A stretch of 64,000 bases of DNA from DATLZU01 sp035573855. GTDB lineage: Bacteria > Nitrospirota > Nitrospiria > Nitrospirales > Nitrospiraceae. Within the stretch, counting starts at the first letter, position 1. Every line of letters begins with the position of its first letter. The notes under the pieces were generated by a model. The model was given only the letters and a program-made list of their open reading frames with translations, was not told where the DNA came from and ran no database searches. The stretch lies in the NCBI GenBank assembly GCA_035573855.1, contig DATLZU010000026.1:1-64000 (forward strand), written 5' to 3'. Position numbers and translations under genes: made by a program. Of this stretch, positions 1 through 8,149 are shown in pieces.

Positions 1-515
1 GTGCCCATAATCGCCCGCAGCCCCGCCTCGATTCCACCTGGAAAATCGCCCGCCCGAAACCGCGGGACGATTTCCTCCCGGATGATGCGCGACGCGCGCA
101 CGTCCGTGAGGACGTCTTCCAATCCATAGCCGACTTCGATCCGGACTTTCCGCTCACGCATGACCACGAGCAACAGCACGCCGTTGTCCGTTCCTTTTTG
201 GCCAAGCCTCCAGGTCGTCACCACCCGGTGGGCATACTCTTCGAGCGGTTCGCCCTCGAGGGACGCAATCGTGAGCACCGCGACTTGGTTGCCGGTTTTG
301 GCTTCATGGACTTCCAGCTCGGCCGACAGCGCGGCGGCTAGATCCAGAGGCAAGAGGCGCGCCTGATCCACGATGCGGCCGGTGAGCGGCGGGACGTCAA
401 GACCGAAAGAGGGCTCGGCCGAGAGGCAGATCAAAAGCAACGCGAAGGTTGAGCAAACGACCGCAGTGACAATGATCCCTCCCTGGGTCGTTCTCTGACT
501 GCTCCTCGGTCTCAA
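1..515 (-). CDS. TPM-domain (YgcG-type) membrane/secreted protein, C-terminus cut by window edge
   Basis: The minus-strand reading from about 515 down to base 1 is open. It begins with a hydrophobic signal segment (IIVTAVVCSTFALLLICLSA) followed by a TPM domain with the typical stretches VPPLTGRIVDQA, TGNQVAVLTIASLEGEP, DNGVLLLVV and VRIEVGYGLEDVL. The best start is a TTG at 515, just past the lemA stop; no ATG fits, so the start is uncertain. TPM proteins are small envelope domains usually encoded next to lemA, as here, and their biochemical role is poorly defined. The C-terminal part, often a Gly-rich tail, lies outside the window. Confidence 0.8.
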   Translation of the reverse strand, partial: MRPRSSQRTTQGGIIVTAVVCSTFALLLICLSAEPSFGLDVPPLTGRIVDQARLLPLDLAAALSAELEVHEAKTGNQVAVLTIASLEGEPLEEYAHRVVTTWRLGQKGTDNGVLLLVVMRERKVRIEVGYGLEDVLTDVRASRIIREEIVPRFRAGDFPGGIEAGLRAIMG

Positions 516-522
516 CCTGTAC

Positions 523-1119
523 CTAAAACTTGACGTCGGGCGGTTTCGCGACGGCCTTTTCGTCCGCCACGGTGAAATTGGGCTTGACGTCGAGGTGAAG
601 GATGTACTTGGCGGTCAGATTGGTCGGGAAGAAGCGCACCGCCTTGTTGTATTCGGCTACCTTCTCGATGTATCGCTTGCGGGCGACCGCGATGCGGTTC
701 TCGGTGCCCTCGAGTTGGCTCTGGAGATCGCGGAAATTTTCGTTGGCCTTCAGGTCCGGATACTGCTCCACCACGGCCAGCAGGCGCGCCAGGGCGGAAG
801 AGAGTTCCTGCTGCGCGGCCTGGAACTTCTCAAACGCCGCCGGGTCCCTGAGCGCTTCCGGAGTGAGCTGGAGGCCGGCGACTTGCGCGCGCGCCCGCGT
901 GACGCTCTCCAAGGTCTCGCGTTCATGGGCCGCATAGGCTTTCACCGTTTCGACCAGATTCGGAATCAGGTCGGCTCGGCGTTGATACTGATTCAGCACC
1001 TCGCTCCAGGCGGCGTTGGTCTCCTCGTCAAGTCCTTGCAACTCGTTGTACCCGCAACCCGACAGGATCAGCAGGGCTCCCGCCAGTGCGACCATCGACA
1101 TCCCTCGCCGTGCGTTCAT
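523..1119 (-). CDS. lemA: LemA family protein
   Basis: 198 residues from an ATG at 1119 that is preceded by a good GAGGAG ribosome site. An N-terminal hydrophobic segment ends in a lipobox (LILSGC), so it is probably a lipoprotein or membrane-anchored. The family hallmark follows directly: YNELQGLDEE, then AAWSEVLNQYQRRADLIPNL, and near the end RFFPTNLTAKY. LemA proteins are helical-bundle envelope proteins of unclear function. The TPM gene follows immediately on the same strand, the usual lemA-TPM pairing, so the two are probably co-transcribed. An upstream in-frame extension exists but lacks the signal-peptide architecture. Confidence 0.92.
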   Translation of the reverse strand: MNARRGMSMVALAGALLILSGCGYNELQGLDEETNAAWSEVLNQYQRRADLIPNLVETVKAYAAHERETLESVTRARAQVAGLQLTPEALRDPAAFEKFQAAQQELSSALARLLAVVEQYPDLKANENFRDLQSQLEGTENRIAVARKRYIEKVAEYNKAVRFFPTNLTAKYILHLDVKPNFTVADEKAVAKPPDVKF

Positions 1120-1245
1120 GGGCCAACTCCTCTCTTGTCTTGACGCGCTATCCGAGATAGACACGGTCCCGCTGTGATCAAGTCCCTGCACCATCCGGGG
1201 CCGTCATCGTGCCAGCGCAGGAGCCCTCGCGCCGGCCGCTTCCCT

Positions 1246-1746
1246 TCACCCGTTCGCCCGCGCGGCCTGCCCCACGCTTCTCGCCTGAACGAAGGCCAGC
1301 AGCCGTTTGTCTTCCTGGGCCTTGCGGAGAAACTTAAAGGCGATTCCCCGCGGACTGACCGATCGGACCATGGCGGCGAGTTCGAGGGGCGGCTCTCGCT
1401 CATCGAGCGCGATCTGCAGATAGAAAATATCGTCAACATGGACTTGCGTGTCGCTCTTAATGATACAGCCGCCCATGGAGATATCCATGACGGTGCCTTC
1501 GCCGCGCACCCGCCCGCCCGAAAACGAGAGGAACAAGCGAACTGGAATACGCAGATGCTCCCGCCGGTCGATTAGATGCTTGGGATACTCCCGCCCGAGA
1601 CGGGCCGCCAAGAACCGATGGTTGCAGAACTGGCAGCGGAACGGGGACACGAAGAGCAGGCTGGCAAGGTATTCCCACACCGACCGACAGCGTGACCGGA
1701 GCACGCCGTCCTTTCCACAGTGGGGACAACGCAGCGGCGGGGTCAT
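1246..1746 (-). CDS. PilZ-domain protein with N-terminal zinc-ribbon cysteines
   Basis: 166 residues. The first 45 residues carry two cysteine pairs (C7/C10 and C38/C41), suggesting a zinc ribbon. The rest is a PilZ domain: RREHLRIPVRL (around residue 60) gives the arginine-rich c-di-GMP motif, and the second motif is seen as MDISMGGCII. PilZ proteins usually bind cyclic di-GMP and pass the signal to motility, secretion or polysaccharide targets, but this one carries no effector domain that would name its target. It stands alone between lemA and the cupredoxin gene. The ATG at 1746 has no clear Shine-Dalgarno sequence. Confidence 0.85.
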   Translation of the reverse strand: MTPPLRCPHCGKDGVLRSRCRSVWEYLASLLFVSPFRCQFCNHRFLAARLGREYPKHLIDRREHLRIPVRLFLSFSGGRVRGEGTVMDISMGGCIIKSDTQVHVDDIFYLQIALDEREPPLELAAMVRSVSPRGIAFKFLRKAQEDKRLLAFVQARSVGQAARANG

Positions 1747-2208
1747 GGCTCAACGATTCCGATGGTCACTCGTCCCGGCCGCTCGGCCGGCGAGACGGAG
1801 GAGTCCGTTGCCGCCTTCCTGGGGATCGCCGGTAAGGCCCTTCACCGATAAATGATCGTCAAAGTCCTGTCAAGCGGAAGCGTCGGTTCTGCAACCGAGG
1901 CGGTGAGTCTCCGGAAGAGCGAGGAACGCGAGCCATATCAAAGGGAAATGCGGGTGGGCGCCTGCGCGGAAGGGGAAGTGCCCCGCATCGCGTCGAGAAT
2001 CCGGCGCGCGCGAGGGTCATCACCGATGCGGCCCACATGGAGCGTGACCTTGGACTTCTCTGCCGAAAATTCCTCAGCCATTCACTCACACCACGGTCCA
2101 GGAGAGAGCAAACCTCTCAGAGCGTCGACCAAGAGACAGACCTGCAGTTGCACACTCCGCGCCCTGAGTGTAAGTGTACAAGACCTCTGCTCGGCGTCTG
2201 GAACGACC
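1747..2208. other. Intergenic stretch, no gene supported
   Basis: About 460 bases between the divergent PilZ and cupredoxin genes. Readings exist in several frames, including an in-frame upstream extension of the cupredoxin, but none shows a ribosome site, signal peptide or recognisable domain. Promoters for both neighbours presumably lie here; I cannot pinpoint them. Confidence 0.5.
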
Positions 2209-2613
2209 ATGACCCCCCGTGCGAAACGCCTCGGTTGGCTTGCAGGACTGGTGATCCTGGTTGTCGCCTGCGATCCCGACGTGCAAATCGTCAGGATCGC
2301 CGCACAGGATTTTCGTTTCGACCCGGCGGAAGTGCGGGCTCCCGCGGGCAGACCGCTTCGCCTGAAAATCGTGAACGAAGGCCGAGAGCCGCACGAATTC
2401 GCCGGTCCCATCTTGTCCGATCTGCGGATTCGCCTGACCATGGATTCGTCCTCAGACGCCGTCGCTCGTCCGGACGGGATTCGAATTCTGCCCGGCCAGT
2501 CCCTGGAACTCACGCTCCGGCTGCCTCCGGGCGCCTATCCGTTTCATTGCCGAGTCCGCGGGCACAAAGGCATGACCGGGATCCTGCTCGTTGAGGAGCC
2601 CTTATCTCATTGA
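2209..2613 (+). CDS. Cupredoxin-like lipoprotein (type 1 copper site)
   Basis: 134 residues from the ATG at 2209. A membrane segment ends in the lipobox LVVAC (C21), so the mature protein should be lipid-anchored outside the inner membrane. The remainder is a plastocyanin/azurin-like fold with a complete set of likely blue-copper ligands: H62 in EPHEF, C114 and H119 in FHCRVRGHKGM, and M122. Such proteins carry electrons between respiratory complexes or help copper handling. No partner gene adjoins it, so the redox partner is unknown. An in-frame extension to 1852 is open but would bury the signal peptide, so I chose the internal ATG. Confidence 0.82.
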   Translation: MTPRAKRLGWLAGLVILVVACDPDVQIVRIAAQDFRFDPAEVRAPAGRPLRLKIVNEGREPHEFAGPILSDLRIRLTMDSSSDAVARPDGIRILPGQSLELTLRLPPGAYPFHCRVRGHKGMTGILLVEEPLSH

Positions 2614-2686
2614 AAGCGCGAGCCCTTCCCACCATCATCCGGCGCCTCGTCGTCGATCTCCAGATTAGACACTTTTAACCTACCCT

Positions 2687-2713
2687 TAACATCGCTCTAA
2701 TCTTGCGATGTTA
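2687..2713. promoter_or_regulatory. 9-bp inverted repeat between cupredoxin and zinc-ribbon genes
   Basis: TAACATCGC and GCGATGTTA form perfect 9-base arms around a 9-base spacer. It lies 73 bases after the cupredoxin stop and 62 bases before the zinc-ribbon ATG, in a short AT-rich patch. No T-run follows, so an operator or a Rho-dependent end is as likely as an intrinsic terminator. Confidence 0.45.
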
Positions 2714-2775
2714 GCCTCCTAAGCGTGAGGACGGGCCCCGAGGGGACCTGGGCACAACCCAAGGAGGTGGCTGCC

Positions 2776-2949
2776 ATGACCTGTGAACGTTGCCAGGGGC
2801 TGATGGTAGAGGAATGGCGTCCGGACTTCTCACCCGAGTCCTATATCTGGCGGTGCATCAACTGCGGGGCGATCACTGATCCGTTGATCGAGCACAACCG
2901 CTTGTTGAGCCAGCGCATGGTCAAGCAGCCAACCTTGAGCGCGGCTTGA
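2776..2949 (+). CDS. Small zinc-ribbon protein, 57 residues
   Basis: A short gene with a near-perfect ribosome site (AAGGAGGTG) 6 bases before its ATG. The product has two CxxC knuckles (C3/C6 and C27/C30, the latter within RCINCGAI), which would bind one zinc ion. It contains nothing else recognisable, and zinc-ribbon proteins of this size may bind nucleic acid or protein. The upstream inverted repeat at 2687-2713 could be its operator. It converges with the degenerate xthA remnant on the other strand. Confidence 0.75.
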   Translation: MTCERCQGLMVEEWRPDFSPESYIWRCINCGAITDPLIEHNRLLSQRMVKQPTLSAA

Positions 2950-3020
2950 GATGACGGATCGGGGCCGGCGACGAACGCCGTCGGCCCTGCCGAAGACCTC
3001 CTCTCTGCGTGGACATCGCG

Positions 3021-3103
3021 CTTCTGGAAAGACCGAACTCCTCTCCCGACACGATAGTGCGATCCGAGGAGTCCTTCGCTCCCCTGAGCCCGATGTCCAC
3101 TTC
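3021..3103 (-). repeat. Degenerate second copy of the xthA 3' end
   Basis: Read on the minus strand this stretch gives EVDIGLRGAKDSSDRT...EEFGLS, which aligns with the true exonuclease III tail DVDIAPRRAKDPSDHTF...EFSLS encoded at about 3175-3262. DNA identity is visible in GTGGACATCG and in the GCGAAGGA and TCGGAT blocks. It has no start of its own and is not a gene. It is either a partial duplication or the remnant of a second tandem exonuclease III gene. Confidence 0.6.
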
Positions 3104-3167
3104 TTTTTTTCTTTCCGCCAAACCGCGCCGGCCGATCGCCTCTTGCTCGTTCAGGACTTGCAGCCAG

Positions 3168-3955
3168 TCAATGCGGGACGTGCGAGAGGGAGAACTCCGC
3201 CCACAGAAAGGTGTGATCCGAAGGATCCTTCGCGCGCCGCGGCGCGATGTCCACGTCCGCCTGACGCACGTCGCGGCGAGCGGCGCCGTGGCCAGGATAT
3301 GATCGATCCGCCACCCCTTGTTCGCCTCCAGCGAACTCGGCGCCCGATAGTCCCAGAACGTGTACTGTTGGCGCTCCGGATAGAGCTTGACGAACACGTC
3401 CTGCCATCCCCACTTCACCGCTTCCTCATACGCCTTCCGCGCGTCTTGGTGATAGCAGACGTGTTTGAGATGTTTTTCCGGGCTATGCACGTCGATCGGC
3501 CTCGGCGCGACGTTCATGTCTCCGCACCAGATAGCCGGCTGCTCTGGCGACAGATGCTTGGCGAAGTAGCGACGGAGCCGGTCGAACCATCGCAATTTAT
3601 AGGCGTACTTCGGCGAGTCGATTTGGTATCCCTGGGGTACGTAGGTGTTGATGATCGGAATGCCACGGACGATGACTCGCATGAGCCGTGAGTCGTCCGG
3701 ATCTCCGTTGTCGTCGAACCCGTAGAAGACCGCATCCGGCTTGGTGCGACTCAGCACCGCTACGCCGTTGTACCCCTTGATCCCGCGAAAACTGACCGCA
3801 TAGCCGGCTTCCGTCAGCGCCAGCAGCGGGAATTCTGCATCCTGCACCTTGGTCTCCTGCAGGCACAGCACGTCGGGTTTGTGCCGGTCGAGCCAGTCCA
3901 GGACGATCGGTAAACGTTTCCGGATCGAGTTGACGTTGAACGTGGCGATCTTCAT
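3168..3955 (-). pseudogene. xthA: Exodeoxyribonuclease III, frameshifted near its C-terminus
   Basis: From the ATG at 3955 the protein starts MKIATFNVNSIRKRLP with catalytic E34 in LQETKVQD, then GDMNVAPRPIDVHSPEK and GWRIDHILATAPL: a Mg-dependent AP endonuclease and 3'-5' exonuclease of base-excision repair. After TAPLAATCV the reading shifts. The proper tail DVDIAPRRAKDPSDHTFLW, with the catalytic SDH motif, continues in another frame and ends at 3168. One missing G near 3261 (AGGCG where AGGGCG is expected) explains this. If real, the product loses its catalytic His and runs on into non-homologous sequence; if a sequencing error, the gene is intact at about 262 residues. Confidence 0.85.
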
Positions 3956-4019
3956 GCACCGATCTGCTAAAAAACAGGAGTGATTGGATAGCGCGCGGGA
4001 AGATGGCCGCGGCGAGCGT

Positions 4020-4856
4020 TCATTTCTTGGCCATCGCCGAGAGATACCCCCGCAGGATCGCCTGTTCGATGCGCGACCGGCCGCGGGCCGGCGCCGGGAA
4101 ACGCAGGTGCAGGTTGATGCGGCCCGGCTCGGGGATCTGCACAATCACGCGCGGGTCCAACGACGGCGCTTCCAACAGGTTCTTTTCCTCCAAAGATTGC
4201 ATGTGCCGCTTCGCGTCTTCGAGATACGGCGCGCACTCGGCTTTGGCGACCTCCAGCAGAACCTGTTCCGCTTTCTGCCACTCGTCCTCGCTTCGCAACG
4301 GAACCGTTGTCACATGCAACACATACTCCTCGGTGTAGGTCTCATTGACCAACGGATGGGTGAAGAGAAGACTGTTGGGGAAGACCACGGCTCGACCGGT
4401 GGAAAGATGCGACGCCTGACCCGGCCCGATCTCCAACAGGGTCGTCGCAAACAGGTCCTGATCGAGCACGATGCCGCGATACCCGGCGATCTGAATGCGA
4501 TCGCCCACCGAGTACGCGTTCGCTCCTGCACGCAACGCGGCCCCGCTGACGCAGAGGATCAGTTCCTTGGTGGCCAGGACCAGCGCCACCGCGATGGCGA
4601 CCAGGGACACTGCAAAGGCCTGCAGCTCGTGGGCCCAGATGAAAAACAACCCCATCACGAAGACGAACGCGACCGTGTTGCGGACGGTCACGATCCATCG
4701 CAGCTTGGAGTCCGTCGAGATGCGGGGATTTTTGGTGATGGACCGAACCAGGACGGCCCGCAGGATCAGAAGGACGAACAAGAGAGCCAGCGATTTCGCA
4801 ACGTCGGCCAGGAAGGCACTGTCGAGGTTCGGAAACCATTGTTGGAGGAGACCCAT
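4020..4856 (-). CDS. MscS-family mechanosensitive ion channel
   Basis: 278 residues from the ATG at 4856; a TTG two codons earlier is the alternative. Three hydrophobic segments (about residues 18-40, 60-80 and 84-110) are followed by the MscS beta domain (NAYSVGDRIQIAGYRGIVLDQ) and a mixed alpha/beta C-terminal part ending INLHLRFPAPARGR. Small-conductance channels of this family open under membrane tension to release solutes after hypo-osmotic shock. It lies 64 bases upstream of xthA on the same strand and may be co-transcribed with it. No extra sensor domain is present. Confidence 0.85.
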   Translation of the reverse strand: MGLLQQWFPNLDSAFLADVAKSLALLFVLLILRAVLVRSITKNPRISTDSKLRWIVTVRNTVAFVFVMGLFFIWAHELQAFAVSLVAIAVALVLATKELILCVSGAALRAGANAYSVGDRIQIAGYRGIVLDQDLFATTLLEIGPGQASHLSTGRAVVFPNSLLFTHPLVNETYTEEYVLHVTTVPLRSEDEWQKAEQVLLEVAKAECAPYLEDAKRHMQSLEEKNLLEAPSLDPRVIVQIPEPGRINLHLRFPAPARGRSRIEQAILRGYLSAMAKK

Positions 4857-4929
4857 AATCAAATCATTCAGGCAGGGCGATTCAGCGAACGAGAGGGCGA
4901 CGGCCGCCTGCCGCGGCGAGCGTCTCCTC

Positions 4930-5397
4930 CTATTGCGACGCCGCTTTCTCGTGGTTTCTCGGCACGCAATCTTCCCGTCTCCAACTCTTCAAGACCTTCG
5001 CTTCGTCAAAGGTGAGGACATAGCGGTAGCAGTAAAGCGTCTCACGCGCACCCTCGCCGCCGCCCTTGCCGATGAGTGCGGCGGCCTGCTGGGTCACATT
5101 CAATGCTCCCCTGGTCATGGTGTCGAGGCTCCAGGGACGCAACTCCTTATCGCTCATGGGAAACCGATAGGTCCACACACTCTCGCCGCCCAGCACGGGG
5201 GTCTTGGCAGTATGAGGTGGCCCGAGCTTCTCGGCGATCTCTTCCTGGGTGAGCCGGTTGATCCCCCGTTTCAAATAGGTGTCACGCCATGGCCCTCCAC
5301 AGGCGGCCAGGATCAGGCACAGAAAGGGAATGAAGGCCCACAGGGCCACCGGCCAACTCGCTCGCTTCACTGGTTTGCTGGATCGCTGTCGCGTCAT
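4930..5397 (-). CDS. Putative lipoprotein of unknown function
   Basis: 155 residues. A basic N-terminus and a hydrophobic stretch end in the lipobox LILAAC, so it is probably lipidated. The mature part contains LTQEEIAEKLGPPHTAKT and WTYRF, a pattern reminiscent of SmpA/OmlA-type small outer-membrane lipoproteins in which a helix precedes a strand with GxP. The similarity is only suggestive. Its ATG overlaps the stop of the preceding small membrane gene by four bases (5394-5397), so the two are translationally coupled. Confidence 0.65.
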   Translation of the reverse strand: MTRQRSSKPVKRASWPVALWAFIPFLCLILAACGGPWRDTYLKRGINRLTQEEIAEKLGPPHTAKTPVLGGESVWTYRFPMSDKELRPWSLDTMTRGALNVTQQAAALIGKGGGEGARETLYCYRYVLTFDEAKVLKSWRREDCVPRNHEKAASQ

Positions 5398-5627
5398 GGC
5401 GTGTTCGAATCGTGTTTCTCCCTCATCCGTCGAAGCGTGCAGTACAGGGCGTACCCCTGCGCCATCATGCCGGTCACGAGCAACCCCAGGGCGGTTCTGA
5501 GCCAGATGGAATCCGGATGTTCCAATCCGTGCATGCCGCTGACGAATCCCAGGGCGATCGCGACAACGCCGACTGAACGGGCGATCGCGGCGCGTTGCCG
5601 AAAGTGTCGCTTTGGCTCTTCATCCAT
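5394..5627 (-). CDS. Small two-helix membrane protein
   Basis: 77 residues with two predicted membrane segments (about residues 17-33 and 43-64) separated by HGLEHPDSIW, and a basic C-terminus RRMREKHDSN. No family is recognised. The start at 5627 (ATG) is the first in the open frame. It ends in a four-base overlap with the lipoprotein gene, which argues that it is real and belongs to a two-gene unit, perhaps envelope-related. Confidence 0.6.
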   Translation of the reverse strand: MDEEPKRHFRQRAAIARSVGVVAIALGFVSGMHGLEHPDSIWLRTALGLLVTGMMAQGYALYCTLRRMREKHDSNTP

Positions 5628-5670
5628 GGCGCGGCCGCGCCGGTACGCTACACCGGGTGCCTCCCGGACT

Positions 5671-6405
5671 TCAACCCAGCGGCTTGGCCACGGACGCCCG
5701 GCTCTGCCTGCTCCGGATCGCGGCCGCCCGCTCTTCCAGTTTCACTGCCTCTTCCTCTCGCCGCGCCTTCCGCAGCAGAGCGGCATAGTCCTCCAGACTT
5801 TTGGCGACATCGGGGTGGTCCCCCCCCAGAGCCTTTTCTCTGATCGCCAGGGCCCGCTGATACAGCGGCTCGGCCTGCGCATAATGCCCCTGGGCCATGT
5901 GCAACCTCGCCAGGTTGCTCAAACTCAAGGCGACATCGGGATGGTCCCGACCGAGGACTTTTTCCTTGATCGTCAGGGCCCGCTCGAGGAGCGGCTCCGC
6001 CTGAGCGTATTGACCGTGCATCCGGTGCAGCACGCCCAGGTTATTGAGCGTCGCTGCCACGTCGGGATGTTCTTCCCCGTGCACGTCCTGGTAAATCTCG
6101 AGCGCTCGGAGATAGACCGGTTCCGCTTCCACATATTTGCCCTGCGCCGCATAGACCTGCGCTAACTGACTCAGCGTGACGGCGACGCGGCGATCCTTGC
6201 GCCCGAACGCCTCAGCCTTCACGACGGCGGCGGCATAAATGCGCTCGGCCTCGGCGTAATCGCCGCGCTGAATAGCCCGGTGGCCGGCCTGCATGGCGGA
6301 CTCCCAGGTTTCCTGGGCGCAGGCGGACAGAGTGCACGCCAGCAGCCAAACCGCGTAAAACAGAAACGCCGTGCTCGGTCGCGCGCATAATGCGAGGTTC
6401 TCCAT
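5671..6405 (-). CDS. Secreted TPR protein (kinesin-light-chain type repeats)
   Basis: 244 residues from the ATG at 6405. A signal segment (FLFYAVWLLACTLSACA) is followed by consecutive 42-residue tetratricopeptide repeats of the kinesin light chain type, recognisable by repeated YAQAEPLxxRALxIxEKxLGxDHPDVA. The three central repeats are nearly identical in DNA, so the region is a direct repeat of about 126 bases. It probably acts as a protein-binding scaffold outside the cytoplasm. Its partner is unknown and the neighbours give no clue. Confidence 0.8.
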   Translation of the reverse strand: MENLALCARPSTAFLFYAVWLLACTLSACAQETWESAMQAGHRAIQRGDYAEAERIYAAAVVKAEAFGRKDRRVAVTLSQLAQVYAAQGKYVEAEPVYLRALEIYQDVHGEEHPDVAATLNNLGVLHRMHGQYAQAEPLLERALTIKEKVLGRDHPDVALSLSNLARLHMAQGHYAQAEPLYQRALAIREKALGGDHPDVAKSLEDYAALLRKARREEEAVKLEERAAAIRSRQSRASVAKPLG

Positions 6406-6697
6406 AGACACGAACAACGCCTTTTCCGCTCGCTGCCTTCGGGCAGACAAGGATCCTTTTTTGAGAACGGCGCGCCTCGCTTCCGGCGAGCATGGTACAC
6501 CATAGTCAACCCCGGTCGCTATCGCTGCTCGAAGGACAAGCGCTAGAGGTCATCGGGCGCACCGGCGCCCGGAGACGGACGAGAGATTCGGCTTCTTTCG
6601 CGCGCCGGACGGAGAGTGCGATCCGTCGGTCAGGCCGAAGACGATGTTTCTCGAAACGGTGCGGTGGAGGGACGGTTGGCGCTTTAAGTTCAATGGC

Positions 6698-7168
6698 TCA
6701 CAAATAGCTCCAGCGAGAGAAAGTCGCAGCCTGACCCCGGCACACACCCGCCTGGTCGATGACGGTCCAGACGACGGCGTGCTCGACCAGGAACCGGCGG
6801 CCGCTGCGGGAGATACGCACGCCTCGATAGTCGTCGATGTAGCCCCGTGACGCCGCTTCGGCGAGCATGCGTTCCCGCTCGGCCCGCTCGCCAGGCTCGG
6901 CCGTGAGCCGCGACGGAGTCTTTGTCAACTGCTCCCACGTATATTCCCAGAGGTCTAAGGCCGCTTGGTTTCCATAATTGAGGACCGGATCGTCCTCCGT
7001 CCCGTGTGAGACAACCACGAACGGGGCCGTGAACAAGGCCCGCGCCTGATCCTCCGCCGTGCCCACCCGCTCCAGTAACTCGCGTCCGGTCCACCGGTAA
7101 AAACTATCCAGCAGCAACCGGCACCAGTTGATGAGGGCAGGCGATCTCCACTCCAGAGCAGTCCCCAT
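6698..7168 (-). CDS. MEKHLA-domain protein
   Basis: 156 residues from the ATG at 7168; a GTG at 7222 is possible. The sequence matches the MEKHLA domain, a PAS-related fold, in LFTAPFVVVSHGTEDDPVLN, YGNQAALDLWEYTWEQL, PSRLTAEP and RISRSGRRFLVEHAVVW. In bacteria the domain occurs as a stand-alone protein of this size, probably a sensor or ligand-binding module, with no proven function. It is transcribed with the secreted protein immediately upstream at 7270-7815. Confidence 0.8.
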   Translation of the reverse strand: MGTALEWRSPALINWCRLLLDSFYRWTGRELLERVGTAEDQARALFTAPFVVVSHGTEDDPVLNYGNQAALDLWEYTWEQLTKTPSRLTAEPGERAERERMLAEAASRGYIDDYRGVRISRSGRRFLVEHAVVWTVIDQAGVCRGQAATFSRWSYL

Positions 7169-7269
7169 GGTCGCCGTCTCGCGAACCGAAAAAGCGATGG
7201 GCGCGTGAGCCCTGGCGCTCACGCGGCCGTCGTACGTAGCACGCGCAGAGCGGCGGATTCAACACCCTG

Positions 7270-7815
7270 TCACGTTCCGCTCTTGCGGAGCTGCCGCACA
7301 AACAACGGCTGACCGTTCTTGCCCACCAGGGTCATGACGAGGTCTCCGCGCTTCATGAAGACCTGGTGCTCTTCGTCGTTCCGATCCTGCGTAATCGCGA
7401 CGCAATGCCAAGTCTCCGCTGCGGCCGCGGCTCCCTTGGCCCGCACCGTCACCAGGCCGTCACGCTCGAAGCCGTACGTCACGACCGCCGGAATCGCCTG
7501 GAACATCTTGCCGGGATTTTCCCGGAACGGCTTGGGGGAATGCGCCGATTTCATGTTCCCGTCGGCAGTGAACTGAAACACCTGATACGGGAGCAGATAG
7601 GGCGCATTCGGGTCCTTGAACTCATAGGGCGTTGTGTACTTCACCAGGTGCCACGTCCCGACGAGATCATGGGCCTTGCAGAAGCGGGAAAAAGGGTTGC
7701 CCGCAGCGGCCCGTCCGGTCGCCGGCTTGGTCGCCCGACTCTCACCGGCGCCGGCGAACGCCGGTATCAACAGGACACCGACAAACAAAACAGCTATCGT
7801 CATTCGTGTTCGCAT
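7270..7815 (-). CDS. Secreted protein, possibly lipocalin-like
   Basis: 181 residues. The ATG at 7815 is preceded by GGGAGGAG, which decides the start over a GTG two codons earlier. A cleavable signal peptide (VLFVGVLLIPAFAGA) is followed by LVGTWHLVKYTTPYEF, the type of motif that opens lipocalin-like domains. Later parts include VFQFTADGNMKSAHSPKPF and TWHCVAITQDRNDEEHQVF. No catalytic residues are evident. It is likely periplasmic, and binding of a small ligand is only a guess from the lipocalin-like opening. Confidence 0.65.
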   Translation of the reverse strand: MRTRMTIAVLFVGVLLIPAFAGAGESRATKPATGRAAAGNPFSRFCKAHDLVGTWHLVKYTTPYEFKDPNAPYLLPYQVFQFTADGNMKSAHSPKPFRENPGKMFQAIPAVVTYGFERDGLVTVRAKGAAAAAETWHCVAITQDRNDEEHQVFMKRGDLVMTLVGKNGQPLFVRQLRKSGT

Positions 7816-8149
7816 TGCCACTCCTCCCTTCGGTCCCGCCAGCGACCGATCGTTCGCTGGCCGTCGCTATCAAAAATAGCAAACGAATCTAAGCCGTCGG
7901 AAAATCAGGGCGAGCATTGAATCAGCCGGGCTCGGCGGCCGAACGGAGTCTGGACCGGGGAACAGGCGGGCTGGGTAGAAAGCGCGCGATCGCTGAACGA
8001 TCCGGGCAGCCCACGGGCGCCGGGTGCACAAGACGACTTGACGTCGAGCGGCTCCGATGCGCACCATCATGGAGCCGCCGTCGGCGGTGGCCGCCTTGCG
8101 GCCACGACCACGACCTGCCGTTCACCGTGTTCAGAAGGCAGGAGAAGCG
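7816..8149. other. Intergenic stretch between divergent genes, nothing recognised
   Basis: About 330 bases between the secreted protein (minus) and the GNAT gene (plus). Short readings on both strands lack ribosome sites and domain signals. Promoters for both directions are expected here. Confidence 0.5.

Noticed and set aside
4495..6165. A 556-codon open reading on the plus strand
   Set aside because: It runs antisense across the MscS, lipoprotein, small membrane and TPR genes, which all have recognisable products.
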